A stretch of 64,000 bases of DNA from JADFOI01 sp965218935 (GTDB lineage Bacteria; Acidobacteriota; UBA6911; RPQK01; JADFOI01), in assembly GCA_965218935.1 (NCBI GenBank), contig CBDCMH010000013.1, forward strand, positions 1 to 64,000, read 5' to 3'. Both the position numbers and the translations under genes were made by a program. The notes under the pieces were generated by a model. It was not told where the DNA came from, ran no database searches, and saw nothing but the letters and a program-made list of their open reading frames with translations. Shown here piece after piece: positions 17,175 through 26,123 of this stretch; positions within the stretch are counted from its first letter, which is position 1; every line of letters begins with the position of its first letter.

Positions 17175-18344
17175 ATGGCGTTCGAGGGCGTGGATTTCCT
17201 GGGGCTTGAAGATCTCCTCAGCAATGAGGAGAGGCTGGTACGCGACAGCGTTCGCTCCTTCGTCCAAGACCAGGTCATCCCCGTTATTGAAGACCACTAT
17301 ATGAAGGGAAGCTTTCCGGCAGAGCTGGTCAAGCCAATGGGCTCACTGGGTTTCTTCGGGGCCAACCTGGAGGGTTACGGATGTGCTGGACTCAACAGCA
17401 TGGCTTACGGGCTCATTATGCAGGAGCTGGAGCGGGGGGATAGCGGCTTGCGCAGCTTCGTATCGGTCCAGAGTGCTCTGGTCATGTATCCCATCCATAG
17501 CTTCGGGAGTGATGAGCAGAAGGAAAAATGGCTCCCCCAACTTCAGTCGGGATCGGCCATTGGCTGTTTTGGATTGACCGAACCCGACTTCGGCTCCAAT
17601 CCTGCCGGACTCAGAACAGAGGCTCGCAAAGAGGGAGACGAATACGTCCTCAATGGTGCCAAGGCCTGGATCACGAATGGAAGTATTGCTGATGTAGCAG
17701 TAGTGTGGGCGCGCTGCCAGGACGATCAGATTCGCGGATTCCTGGTGGAAAAGGGAACCCAAGGTTTTGCAACCCACGACTATCACCACAAGCACTCTTT
17801 GAGGGCCTCCATCACCTCGGAGTTGATCTTTGACAACTGCCGAGTGCCGGAGTCCAATCATCTGCCTCAGACTGAAAGCTTGAAACAGGCTCTCCTCTGT
17901 CTCAACCAGGCTCGTTATGGCATTGCCTGGGGTGCCGTGGGCAGCGCCCAGGCTTGTTATGACACCGCAAGACGGTGGTCCCTGGAACGCAAGCAGTTTG
18001 CCGGCAAACCCATCGCCTCTCACCAATTGGTTCAGAACAAGCTGGTTCACATCCTCACGGAAATCACCAAAGCCCAACTGCTGGTTTGTCGTCTGGGACA
18101 ACTCAAAGATGCAGGGCAAGCCCGCCATGACCAGATCTCCATGGCCAAGCGCAATAACGTGGCCATGGCCCTGGAGACGGCCCGAACGGCGCGCGATATT
18201 CTGGGAGCAAACGGGATTCTAAGCGACTATCCCGTCTTTCGTCACCTGGCCAACCTGGAAACGGTATCCACCTACGAGGGAACCCACGATATTCATACCC
18301 TGATTCTTGGCCAGAGCATCACCGGGATCTCGGCGTTCGAATAG
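17175..18344 (+). CDS. Acyl-CoA dehydrogenase, glutaryl-CoA dehydrogenase-like
   Basis: About 389 residues. FAD-binding acyl-CoA dehydrogenase: GCFGLTEPDFGSNP near 130, GAKAWITNGSIADV near 158, RYGIAWGAVGSAQ near 250, and the C-terminal TYEGTHDIHTLILGQSITG carrying the catalytic Glu. The last motif is characteristic of glutaryl-CoA dehydrogenases (lysine/tryptophan breakdown). ATG 17175 is chosen; six upstream codons are also open. No electron-transfer flavoprotein genes are adjacent. Its TAG stop is completed by the first base of repeat E1. Confidence 0.88.
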   Translation: MAFEGVDFLGLEDLLSNEERLVRDSVRSFVQDQVIPVIEDHYMKGSFPAELVKPMGSLGFFGANLEGYGCAGLNSMAYGLIMQELERGDSGLRSFVSVQSALVMYPIHSFGSDEQKEKWLPQLQSGSAIGCFGLTEPDFGSNPAGLRTEARKEGDEYVLNGAKAWITNGSIADVAVVWARCQDDQIRGFLVEKGTQGFATHDYHHKHSLRASITSELIFDNCRVPESNHLPQTESLKQALLCLNQARYGIAWGAVGSAQACYDTARRWSLERKQFAGKPIASHQLVQNKLVHILTEITKAQLLVCRLGQLKDAGQARHDQISMAKRNNVAMALETARTARDILGANGILSDYPVFRHLANLETVSTYEGTHDIHTLILGQSITGISAFE

Positions 18345-18408
18345 GCCCGCACTCCTCACACCCAATCTACTGCGGCAGCCACGATCCGGTGTGAGAAATG
18401 CGGGCTGC
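18344..18408. repeat. TA-flanked inverted repeat E1 between convergent stops
   Basis: A 65-bp element with ends GGCCCGCACTCCTCACACC and, on the other strand, a matching arm from GCAGCCCGCATTTCTCAC. The flanking TAs (18342-18343 and 18409-18410) are the first two bases of the stop codons of the gcdH-like gene and acs. The hairpin may also terminate transcription from both sides. A one-armed relative lies at the dnaN stop. Confidence 0.7.
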
Positions 18409-20444
18409 TAGTCGCCCTGAACCATTTTCCGAATACCCTCGACGATCTCCGGGTTGGCTAGCGTGGTGACATCACCCACGTCGCTTCCGTTGGAGATGGC
18501 TGCCAGCACCCGGCGCATGATCTTCCCGGAACGAGTCTTGGGCATATCAGGCACGATATAAACGTGCTTGGGTCGGGCGATCTTACCGATGGTGGTCTCA
18601 ATGACCTGAGTTACCGCCTCCTCGATCTCTTTGCCGGGCTCTGTCCCCGGCTTCAGGGAGATATAAATATCGGGGACTCGGCCTTTGACCTCATCGGCCA
18701 GTGGGACGACCGAAGCCTCGGCAACCTCGGAGACGGTCAGGCAGGCGGATTCGAGTTCCTTGGTGCCCAACCGGTGGCCGGCGACATTGATGACGTCATC
18801 GATTCGGCCCAGGATTCGAAAGTATCCATCTTCCGCTTCCATGGCGGCATCGCCGGTGAAATACGGCCAGTCCTGCCACTTCTTGCTCTTTTCATCTTTG
18901 CAATATTTGGCGTAATAGGTTGAAACATACCTTGCCCGATCTCCCCATATAGTCTGAAAGGCTCCAGGCCAGGGGTTTCTGATGCAAATATTCCCGGCTA
19001 CACCGGATCCCGCTTCAATTTCATTCCCGTCTTCATCGTAAATCACGGGGTGGATGCCCGGCACGCTGGGGCCGGCACTTCCCGGTTTCATGCCTTGGAG
19101 AGCGGGCATGGTGCTGCACAGAAACCCCCCTGTTTCCGTTTGCCACCAGGTGTCGACGATAGCTGCTTCGCCCTTCCCGACAACCTGGTGGTACCATCTC
19201 CAGACCGCGGGCTCGATGGGTTCTCCCACCGTCGTCATATGCTTAAAGTGGTAGTTGTACTTGGGTGGCTCATCAGGACCCGCTTTTCGGAGCATGCGGA
19301 TGGTGGTGGGGGCGGTGTGGAAGATATTCACATCGAGCTGCTCAGCGATTCTCCAGGCCCGCCCCGCATCGGGATAAGTGGGAACCCCTTCGTATAAAAC
19401 GCCGGTGGTGGCCAGGGCAAGTGGTCCATAAACGATGTAGGAATGGCCCGTGATCCAGCCAATGTCGGCCATGCACCAATAGACATCTTCCGGATGGATG
19501 TCCTGAACATACTTGGAGGTACCGGTCACATAAGAAAGATAGCCCCCGATACTGTGCTGGCAGCCCTTGGGCTTACCCGTTGTCCCGCTCGTGTACATGA
19601 CGAAAAGAGGATCCTCCGCAGGCATGGGAACGGGGTCGACTCGACTTCCCGCATAGTCCTTCAACACTTCGTCCGTGAAGTAGTCACGCCCTTCAACCAT
19701 CGGGGTTTCCGAGGAATACTTCCCAGGATAGCGTCTCCAAACCAGAACCTTATCTACACTTTGGCCCTCTTCGTCGGACACCTTTACGGCGATATCGGCG
19801 TTCTTCTTGTGATCCAGCAGCTTACCCGAGCGATAGTAGCTATCGATGGTGATCAGGACCCGGCTTCCTGAGTCGGCGATCCTTTCGCCACAGGCTTGCC
19901 CGCTGAACCCTCCGTAGACTTCAGAGTGAATGACACCCAGTCGGGCACAAGCCAGCATGGTAATGGGAAGCTCGGGAACCATGGGCATGTGCAGCGTGAC
20001 TCGATCCCCTGCCTTCAGCCCGGCAAAGTCTCTCAAAAGTGCGGCCAGCTCATTGACCCTCACGTAGAGCTCCTGAAAAGTCAGAGTCACGTGGGGCTCA
20101 TCCTCGGGCTCCGGTACATAAATAAAGGCAGCTTTGTTTTTGTATTTCTTGAGGTGTCGATCGACACAATTGTAGCAGGCATTGATCTTACCCCCCACGA
20201 ACCACTTCCAACAGGGAGCATCACTGATATCCAGCGTGGTGTGCCAATACTGGTGCCAGCTGAGAAGATCGGCATATTCCTTGAAGCATTCCGGGAAATG
20301 ATCCAAGCTGAACCGCTCATAGATCTCCGGATCGGTCATGTTGGCCTGAGCAATAAATGTGGCTGGAGGGTCAAAATACTCCTCTTCCTGCCAGTGAACC
20401 GCGATTTTCGCTTCGCTCACTTCTACCGATTCTTCGTCACTCAT
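18408..20444 (-). CDS. acs: Acetyl-CoA synthetase
   Basis: 678 residues of the AMP-forming acyl-CoA synthetase family, which activates acetate to acetyl-CoA through acetyl-AMP. YTSGTTGKPKGCQHS near residue 280 is the P-loop; DTWWQTETGGF near 428 and YFTGDAA near 520 are the nucleotide and adenylate-binding motifs; the C-terminal PKTRSGKIMRR carries the Lys known to be acetylated in Acs regulation. Length and tryptophan motif point to acetate over longer acids. Strong ribosome binding site (GAGGAAGGGG). Its stop is TA plus the first base of repeat E1. Confidence 0.95.
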   Translation of the reverse strand: MSDEESVEVSEAKIAVHWQEEEYFDPPATFIAQANMTDPEIYERFSLDHFPECFKEYADLLSWHQYWHTTLDISDAPCWKWFVGGKINACYNCVDRHLKKYKNKAAFIYVPEPEDEPHVTLTFQELYVRVNELAALLRDFAGLKAGDRVTLHMPMVPELPITMLACARLGVIHSEVYGGFSGQACGERIADSGSRVLITIDSYYRSGKLLDHKKNADIAVKVSDEEGQSVDKVLVWRRYPGKYSSETPMVEGRDYFTDEVLKDYAGSRVDPVPMPAEDPLFVMYTSGTTGKPKGCQHSIGGYLSYVTGTSKYVQDIHPEDVYWCMADIGWITGHSYIVYGPLALATTGVLYEGVPTYPDAGRAWRIAEQLDVNIFHTAPTTIRMLRKAGPDEPPKYNYHFKHMTTVGEPIEPAVWRWYHQVVGKGEAAIVDTWWQTETGGFLCSTMPALQGMKPGSAGPSVPGIHPVIYDEDGNEIEAGSGVAGNICIRNPWPGAFQTIWGDRARYVSTYYAKYCKDEKSKKWQDWPYFTGDAAMEAEDGYFRILGRIDDVINVAGHRLGTKELESACLTVSEVAEASVVPLADEVKGRVPDIYISLKPGTEPGKEIEEAVTQVIETTIGKIARPKHVYIVPDMPKTRSGKIMRRVLAAISNGSDVGDVTTLANPEIVEGIRKMVQGD

Positions 20445-20472
20445 GCTTATCCCCTTCCTCGTTGGGGGCTTA

Positions 20473-20666
20473 AGCCCGGATTATGCATAAATTGTCTACT
20501 GCAGTGCCGCAATCATACACGCTGACTGCGTTGTGCTTCCTTGGGCTCCTCGGCGTACTGCAAGAGTACGCTTGTGGGGCCCGACCCGCAAGCGGGTGCC
20601 CCTCGCACGCCTTGTCAGCGTGGCGCCTGCGGCACTTCGTCACGAAAACCTATGCATAATCCGGGC
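20473..20666. repeat. TA-flanked inverted-repeat element A1
   Basis: A 194-bp element with family A ends: AGCCCGGATTATGCATAA on the left and the inverse (TATGCATAATCCGGGC) on the right. An internal stem GCGTACTGC / GAGTACGC recurs in A2. The right end lies inside the HD-domain gene and supplies its last codons and stop. No open frame of its own. Confidence 0.8.
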
Positions 20667-21243
20667 TATCTTCGTGGCCCGCTAGACCAAGATCTTCCGC
20701 CACCTGGGCCATGGCATCTCGAACAAAAGCGATATGATCCCCCAGGTCGATGTTCAGATCGGCGGCACCCTGGCGAATCTCCTCCCGATTGACGGAGCGG
20801 GCGAAACCCTTATCCTTCAATTTCTTCTTCACCGACTTTACAGGGACTTCAGCAACCTTCTTTCCCGGACGCACCAGAGTGGCTGCAGTGAGAAAGCCGC
20901 AGAGTTCATCCACCGCAAACAGGGTCTTGTCCATCAAGCTCTTTCTGGGCACATGCATATGCTCGGCATGGGCCGTGATGGCATAGATGATGTCCTCCGG
21001 ATAGCCTCGATCCCCCAGAATAGCGGCACCTACTCGCGGGTGGTCTTTGGGGTCCGGGTTTTGCTCATAGTCAAAATCATGAAGAAGGCCAGCTACTCCC
21101 CACTTTTCTTCATCCTCATCAAATCTGCGGGCATAAGCCCGCATGGCGGCTTCCACAGCCAAGGCGTGCTTGATCAGACTGTCACCCTGGGTGTATTCCA
21201 TCAGTAGTTCTCGAGCATCTTCGCGGGTGACTTTCATTGACAC
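20650..21243 (-). CDS. HD-domain hydrolase
   Basis: 197 residues. HD-superfamily metal residues are seen in SLIKHALAVEAAM (His, about residue 25), GLLHDFDYEQ (HD, about 55) and AITAHAEHMH (about 89). The small size and order match the YedJ/HDIG-like hydrolases, which act on phosphorylated nucleotides; the substrate is unknown. The start may be ATG 21237 or GTG 21243. The final residues SPDYA and the stop are read from the terminal repeat of element A1, so the native C-terminus has been replaced. Confidence 0.82.
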   Translation of the reverse strand: MSMKVTREDARELLMEYTQGDSLIKHALAVEAAMRAYARRFDEDEEKWGVAGLLHDFDYEQNPDPKDHPRVGAAILGDRGYPEDIIYAITAHAEHMHVPRKSLMDKTLFAVDELCGFLTAATLVRPGKKVAEVPVKSVKKKLKDKGFARSVNREEIRQGAADLNIDLGDHIAFVRDAMAQVAEDLGLAGHEDSPDYA

Positions 21244-21288
21244 AAATCAGTCCGATCGGCGCTCTATGGTAACCTAAACTCTCCATCT

Positions 21289-22716
21289 ATGCGAAGAGCA
21301 AAAATCGTTGCCACAATCGGTCCTGCCAGCCAGTCCCCGGAAATGCTGGGCAAACTGGTGGAGGCGGGAATGGATGTGGCCCGGCTCAACTTCTCTCACG
21401 GTGATCACAAATCGCATGGAAAGACCATTCGTCATATTCGTGAGGCCTCCAAGCTACTCAAGAAACCGGTCGCCATCATGCAGGATCTTCAGGGACTGAA
21501 GATCCGAACCGGTCCATTGGAAGATGGAGCGCCCGTCGAACTCAAAACGGGCCAAAGTTTCGTTCTCACCACCCAGTCCCTTGCCGGAAACAGCGAAAGG
21601 GTCTCGACTTCCTACGAGGCTCTTCCTCAGGACCTTCGGCCGGGAGATCGGCTACTTCTCTCTGATGGCCTTCTTGAGCTTCGGGTGCTCACCACCACCC
21701 GTTCTGACGTGGAGTGTGAGGTGATCGCCGGCGGGCAACTAGCCGAGAACCAGGGCATCAACCTGCCCAATGTGAAGATCTCTGCCTCGGCGCTGACCGA
21801 AAAGGATTTGCGAGACCTGGAATTCGGAGCCGAGCAGCAGGTCGATTACCTCGCCCTCTCTTTCATCCGAAGGCCCCAGGATATCCTCAAGTTAAAGAAG
21901 AGGTTGGCCCAAAAGAACCGGGACACCCCGGTGATTGCCAAGCTGGAAAAACCGATGGCTATCGAAAACCTGGATGCCATCCTGGATGTCTGTGAAGGGG
22001 TGATGGTGGCCCGCGGAGATCTTGGGGTGGAAATGGCTCCGGAAAAAGTCCCTGTGATTCAAAAACACATCATTACCGAAGCCAACGAAAAGGGGAAGTT
22101 GGTCATCACCGCCACCCAAATGCTGGAGTCGATGATCCACAACCCGCGTCCGACACGGGCCGAGGCCTCCGACGTGGCCAACGCCGTGCTGGACGGGACC
22201 GACGCCGTGATGCTCTCGGCTGAGACGGCAAGAGGCAAGTACCCCGTGGAGTCGGTTTCCATGATGGCCAAGATCATTACCGAGGCTGAGCAGATGGGAA
22301 CCGCGCCCCACACCGACCGATTTCAGGAATCCAAGCCTCTTTCCTTTCCCGAAGCCGTTTGTGATGCCGCCTACCATGTCTCCCGATCCATCAAAGCCCG
22401 TGCCATCGTGGTCTTTACTCAAACCGGGTCCACCGCACGTTTGATCTCCAAGTACCGCCCGCCAATCGATATTGTGAGCTTCACCCCCAACCCTGAGATT
22501 TTGAATCGAGTCGCCCTCTATTGGGGAATCCGCCCCATCCTCATGCACGAAATCGGCAACGTGGATCAGTTGATTGAAGCCCTGGAACAACTTCTCCTTC
22601 AACAGGGGTGGGTAGACAAAGGCGACAATCTGATCATCCTGACCGGCGCTCCCATCGTCGAGAAGGGCCACACCAGTCTCATGAAACTGCACACGGTGAA
22701 GGCCCAGAAATCCTAG
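21289..22716 (+). CDS. pyk: Pyruvate kinase
   Basis: 475 residues, glycolytic PEP + ADP to pyruvate + ATP. RAKIVATIGPASQSPEML opens the barrel; PVIAKLEKPMAIENLD near 213 and MVARGDLGVEMAPEKVP near 242 hold the catalytic Lys and metal-binding residues; TATQMLESM near 278 and the C-terminal allosteric domain follow. Length is standard. No clear ribosome binding site precedes the ATG. It converges on the RND permease gene with only one base between stops. Confidence 0.97.
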   Translation: MRRAKIVATIGPASQSPEMLGKLVEAGMDVARLNFSHGDHKSHGKTIRHIREASKLLKKPVAIMQDLQGLKIRTGPLEDGAPVELKTGQSFVLTTQSLAGNSERVSTSYEALPQDLRPGDRLLLSDGLLELRVLTTTRSDVECEVIAGGQLAENQGINLPNVKISASALTEKDLRDLEFGAEQQVDYLALSFIRRPQDILKLKKRLAQKNRDTPVIAKLEKPMAIENLDAILDVCEGVMVARGDLGVEMAPEKVPVIQKHIITEANEKGKLVITATQMLESMIHNPRPTRAEASDVANAVLDGTDAVMLSAETARGKYPVESVSMMAKIITEAEQMGTAPHTDRFQESKPLSFPEAVCDAAYHVSRSIKARAIVVFTQTGSTARLISKYRPPIDIVSFTPNPEILNRVALYWGIRPILMHEIGNVDQLIEALEQLLLQQGWVDKGDNLIILTGAPIVEKGHTSLMKLHTVKAQKS

Positions 22717-22717
22717 A

Positions 22718-25700
22718 CTAGGATGATCCCTTGTGAGCCGCCGCCTTGGCGCGGCTGAAGCTACTGCCCGTCAGCAGATTGGCGATAGCGCTAATCCCTC
22801 GCTGGCATCCTCGACTCACATCATCCATATAGGAGTAGACCGTGGGCAGGATGATAAGGGTCAAAAAGGTCGAGGTGGTCAGTCCGCCCAGTACGGCCAG
22901 ACTCACGGGAGTCCACATCTGGGAGCGGCCCCGCACGGCCGGAAAATATTCCGGCAACAGAGCAGGCAGCGTTAAGGGTAAGAGACCGAACACTGAGGTG
23001 ATCGCTGTCATGAGAATGGGACGAAGCCGGTCCATCCCCCCCTGGCGAATGGCCTCACTGCGGGGTAAACCCTCGCGTCTCAAGATATTGATGTGATCCA
23101 CCAAAATGATCCCGTTGTTGACGACTAGACCAAAGAGAACCAGGATGCCCAGATAGGCCATCGAGTTGAGTGTTGTTCCTGTTATATAAAAGAGAGCGGC
23201 CACTCCAATGACGGAAAAAGGAACAGTAAAAAGAATCGTTAGTGGGTGAATGAAACTCTCAAAGAGCGCCGCCATAATAATGTACATCAGGACAATGGCC
23301 ATGACGACGGCAAAGAGGCTCTGCTGCTGGCTTTCCTGGAAGCGCATCCACTGTCGGCCAAAACTAAAGGAATATCCCGCTGGAAGCTGAAGTTCGCTCT
23401 CCAACTGATCCTCAATCATTTCGTTCAGAAACATCCCGCCGCCACGCTGGGCATTGGCCGTGATCTGCAACACTCCCTTGCGGTCATCCCTCCGAATCGA
23501 CAACGGACCCTTCTCATACTGATAATCCACAACTGCATACAAGGGGATCATCTCCCCATCGCGATTTTCAAATTGGATATTCTGCAGCTCCTGGAGACTC
23601 AATTCATTCTCACCCTGGAGTTGCACCAAGACATCGATCTCACCCTCATCGCTCTTGTATCGAGTCACAGCGCGGGTACTCAAAGCCGAAGCGACGGTCC
23701 TGGCCACCAGTTGGGGTGAGATCCCAAACTTCTCCGTCTTCTTCCGGTCCACCGTTAGATGGACCTCCTCCTCTCCCGTTTCCAGGGAGGTTTCAATGTC
23801 TTTGAGTTCCGGTATCGTCGAGAGGATAGACTCAATTTCTTCTGCATACATGGCCAAAATGGCGGACTCATCCCCCTTCACTTCGATCCTCACTCCCATG
23901 TCACCACCTCCCATGTGCCTCATCCGCCCGAGGGTAAAGGAAGCTCCGGGGATCGCTGGGAACAGGTTTCGTATCTCCTCCTGTACAACCGCCACCGGTT
24001 TGATGTTTCCCTCCTCTTTCAAGTAGAGGGTCATATTCCCCCGGTATTGTCCCCGGCTGGTAGTGCGGTTACTAAAATTGCTGGCAATGGTAGCAATACC
24101 TAATTCATCCTGGCGATCCAGAAACACCTTTTCCACATCCCCGAACACGTCAATCATCTCTTCAGCCGAAAAAGACCGTTCCATGGTCACGCTGACCCTA
24201 AGATTCCGCTGAGCCGCCCGGGGAAGCATCTCCCGATCAATGGAAGTGAAAAGCTTGAAGGAGGCGAATCCCAGAAGTGCCATCACGATCAGGGCTACAA
24301 AGCGCCAGCGCAACAACCAGCCCATGAGAACCCCGTACCTCTCGGTGACCCAAACGATAATTCTCTGTTTGGGCTTCTCCTTACCGGTGAAAATGCGACT
24401 CGACAGCATAGGAATCAAGGTGAGCGCAACAATCAAGGCGGCGGTCAGGGCTATCCCGATGGCCAGACCGAAGTCCCTTGTAAATCGACCCATCTGAGAA
24501 CTGGGAGCAAAGATAAAGCTGATGAAAACCACGATGGTGGTGGCTGTGGAGGCAAGGACAGCTAACCCCACTTCCCGACTGCCCGATATGGCGGCCTCTC
24601 GTGCATCCAGGCCTTTTTCCTGCTTATGCCGGAAAATATTCTCCAACACCACGACACTGCTATCGACCAGCATCCCCACAGCAACCATGAGCCCCATTAG
24701 GGAAACGACGTTCAAGCTGATGTCCGAGCCGGCAAAAACCCTGAGCAGATACATGAAGGCAAAGGTGAAAACGATAGATACCGGAATGGCAATGGAAATG
24801 ATGATGGTGCTTCTAAACTTCCTCAAAAAGAAGAAGAGCACACCCATGGCCAAAAACCCCCCGTAGATGCCGGCAATCTTGAGGTCATTCAAGCTCTTAC
24901 TGATATCTTCCGACTGATCCCGAAAGATCTTCGCCGACAAGCGGCCCTGCAGTTGCGGTAGCTGCTGAATTTTCGCCAATTCCTCTTTCAGCAGCTGGGC
25001 CACGCTGACCACATTTGCTGTGGAGGCCTTGTACACATCAAAATTGACGGCATCCATACTGTTTAACCGGGAAAAGGAAGTCTTTTCAGGATATTCGTAT
25101 TGCACCTGGCCAACATCTGACAGCGTGAGTACTCCCCCCTGAAGGGGCAAGCTGGCAATATCGTCCGGGGATTGGAACTCTCCAACGCTTCGGAGGCTAT
25201 ATTTCTTTCCCCCATCCATGATGTAGCCCCCGGCCACGTTGATGTTGTTGTTGCGAAGCGCTTGGTTCAAATTATAGAGGTCAATGCCATAAGCTTGCAG
25301 CAAACCCTGATCGAGGTTGATGATGATTTGCCTCGCCTCCATGCCTCGGACATCAACGTTGGCCACCCCATCAATTCTCTCCAGGCGACGCTGCAGGATT
25401 TCTTCCACTACCCGGTGTAATTCATCCCGATCGCCGTTCCAGGAAACGGAAAAACGCAACACCGGCTGGTCGCTGTCATGCCATCTTCTGATGGAGACCC
25501 GCTCCACATCAGTGGGTAGCCGGTTCCTCACTTGATCCACTCGGTCCCGTATCTCCAAGAACGTCAGATCCATATCCGTTCCCTGCCCGAACTCGAGCCG
25601 CAGGTTGGAACTGCTGCCCGATGAAGTTGAACTGATGCCTTCCAGATTGTCCAGGGTGCTCAGGATCTCTTCCAAGGGCCGGGTGATGTTGCGTTCCACC

Positions 25701-25873
25701 TCTTCAGGAGAAGAGGAGGGATAGCTGACATTTACGGACAGCATGGAGGAAGAAAATTCCGGCATTTGTTTCAGGGGAAGTCGCTGCAAAGACAGAAAAC
25801 CCAAAACGAGAATGGAAAGAGTGACCATCAAAATCGTTATGGGACGCAGGACTGAGAACTTGGATAGATTCAC
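22718..25873 (-). CDS. RND efflux permease
   Basis: 1051 residues, a proton-driven resistance-nodulation-division pump of the inner membrane. An N-terminal membrane segment is followed by a long periplasmic domain, a block of six membrane segments from about 330, a second periplasmic domain and a final block from about 860. In the fourth segment the proton-relay region reads GMLVDSSVVVLEN, with a single Asp where AcrB has two. GTG start with AGGGAG upstream. It is the last gene of adaptor-permease-permease; a 235-bp repeat (C1) separates it from the previous permease. Substrate not deducible; no outer-membrane channel gene is adjacent. Confidence 0.9.
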   Translation of the reverse strand: MNLSKFSVLRPITILMVTLSILVLGFLSLQRLPLKQMPEFSSSMLSVNVSYPSSSPEEVERNITRPLEEILSTLDNLEGISSTSSGSSSNLRLEFGQGTDMDLTFLEIRDRVDQVRNRLPTDVERVSIRRWHDSDQPVLRFSVSWNGDRDELHRVVEEILQRRLERIDGVANVDVRGMEARQIIINLDQGLLQAYGIDLYNLNQALRNNNINVAGGYIMDGGKKYSLRSVGEFQSPDDIASLPLQGGVLTLSDVGQVQYEYPEKTSFSRLNSMDAVNFDVYKASTANVVSVAQLLKEELAKIQQLPQLQGRLSAKIFRDQSEDISKSLNDLKIAGIYGGFLAMGVLFFFLRKFRSTIIISIAIPVSIVFTFAFMYLLRVFAGSDISLNVVSLMGLMVAVGMLVDSSVVVLENIFRHKQEKGLDAREAAISGSREVGLAVLASTATTIVVFISFIFAPSSQMGRFTRDFGLAIGIALTAALIVALTLIPMLSSRIFTGKEKPKQRIIVWVTERYGVLMGWLLRWRFVALIVMALLGFASFKLFTSIDREMLPRAAQRNLRVSVTMERSFSAEEMIDVFGDVEKVFLDRQDELGIATIASNFSNRTTSRGQYRGNMTLYLKEEGNIKPVAVVQEEIRNLFPAIPGASFTLGRMRHMGGGDMGVRIEVKGDESAILAMYAEEIESILSTIPELKDIETSLETGEEEVHLTVDRKKTEKFGISPQLVARTVASALSTRAVTRYKSDEGEIDVLVQLQGENELSLQELQNIQFENRDGEMIPLYAVVDYQYEKGPLSIRRDDRKGVLQITANAQRGGGMFLNEMIEDQLESELQLPAGYSFSFGRQWMRFQESQQQSLFAVVMAIVLMYIIMAALFESFIHPLTILFTVPFSVIGVAALFYITGTTLNSMAYLGILVLFGLVVNNGIILVDHINILRREGLPRSEAIRQGGMDRLRPILMTAITSVFGLLPLTLPALLPEYFPAVRGRSQMWTPVSLAVLGGLTTSTFLTLIILPTVYSYMDDVSRGCQRGISAIANLLTGSSFSRAKAAAHKGSS

Positions 25874-25888
25874 GCTTTTTTCTCCCTA

Positions 25889-26123
25889 GTGTCTCGTCCC
25901 ATCAATACGATGACGTTTGTGGCGAGCGCGACGGCATCGAGTTCGCGAAGCAACGACGACGCGATGTCGGTGACATCGTGGAGGAGGAGCGACAAAGAAA
26001 TCGATGTCGTCGCGCTCGCCACCCTTCGGGCTGATGGGGGTTGAGGGCGATCTCTGCGTCGCTCCTTGATCTCCCCTCCCAAGACCCATCAGCAACCGTT
26101 ATCCTATTCATCGGACGAGTCAC
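25889..26123. repeat. TA-associated inverted-repeat element C1
   Basis: A 235-bp element with long terminal repeats (GTGTCTCGTCCCATCAATAC on the left, the diverged inverse on the right). The left flank is TA (25887-25888); the right flank is TG. Internally it is about as similar to C4 as its own ends are to each other. It is inserted within the RND operon: the right end encodes the last residues and stop of the upstream permease, the left end abuts the ribosome binding site of the downstream one. Confidence 0.8.
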
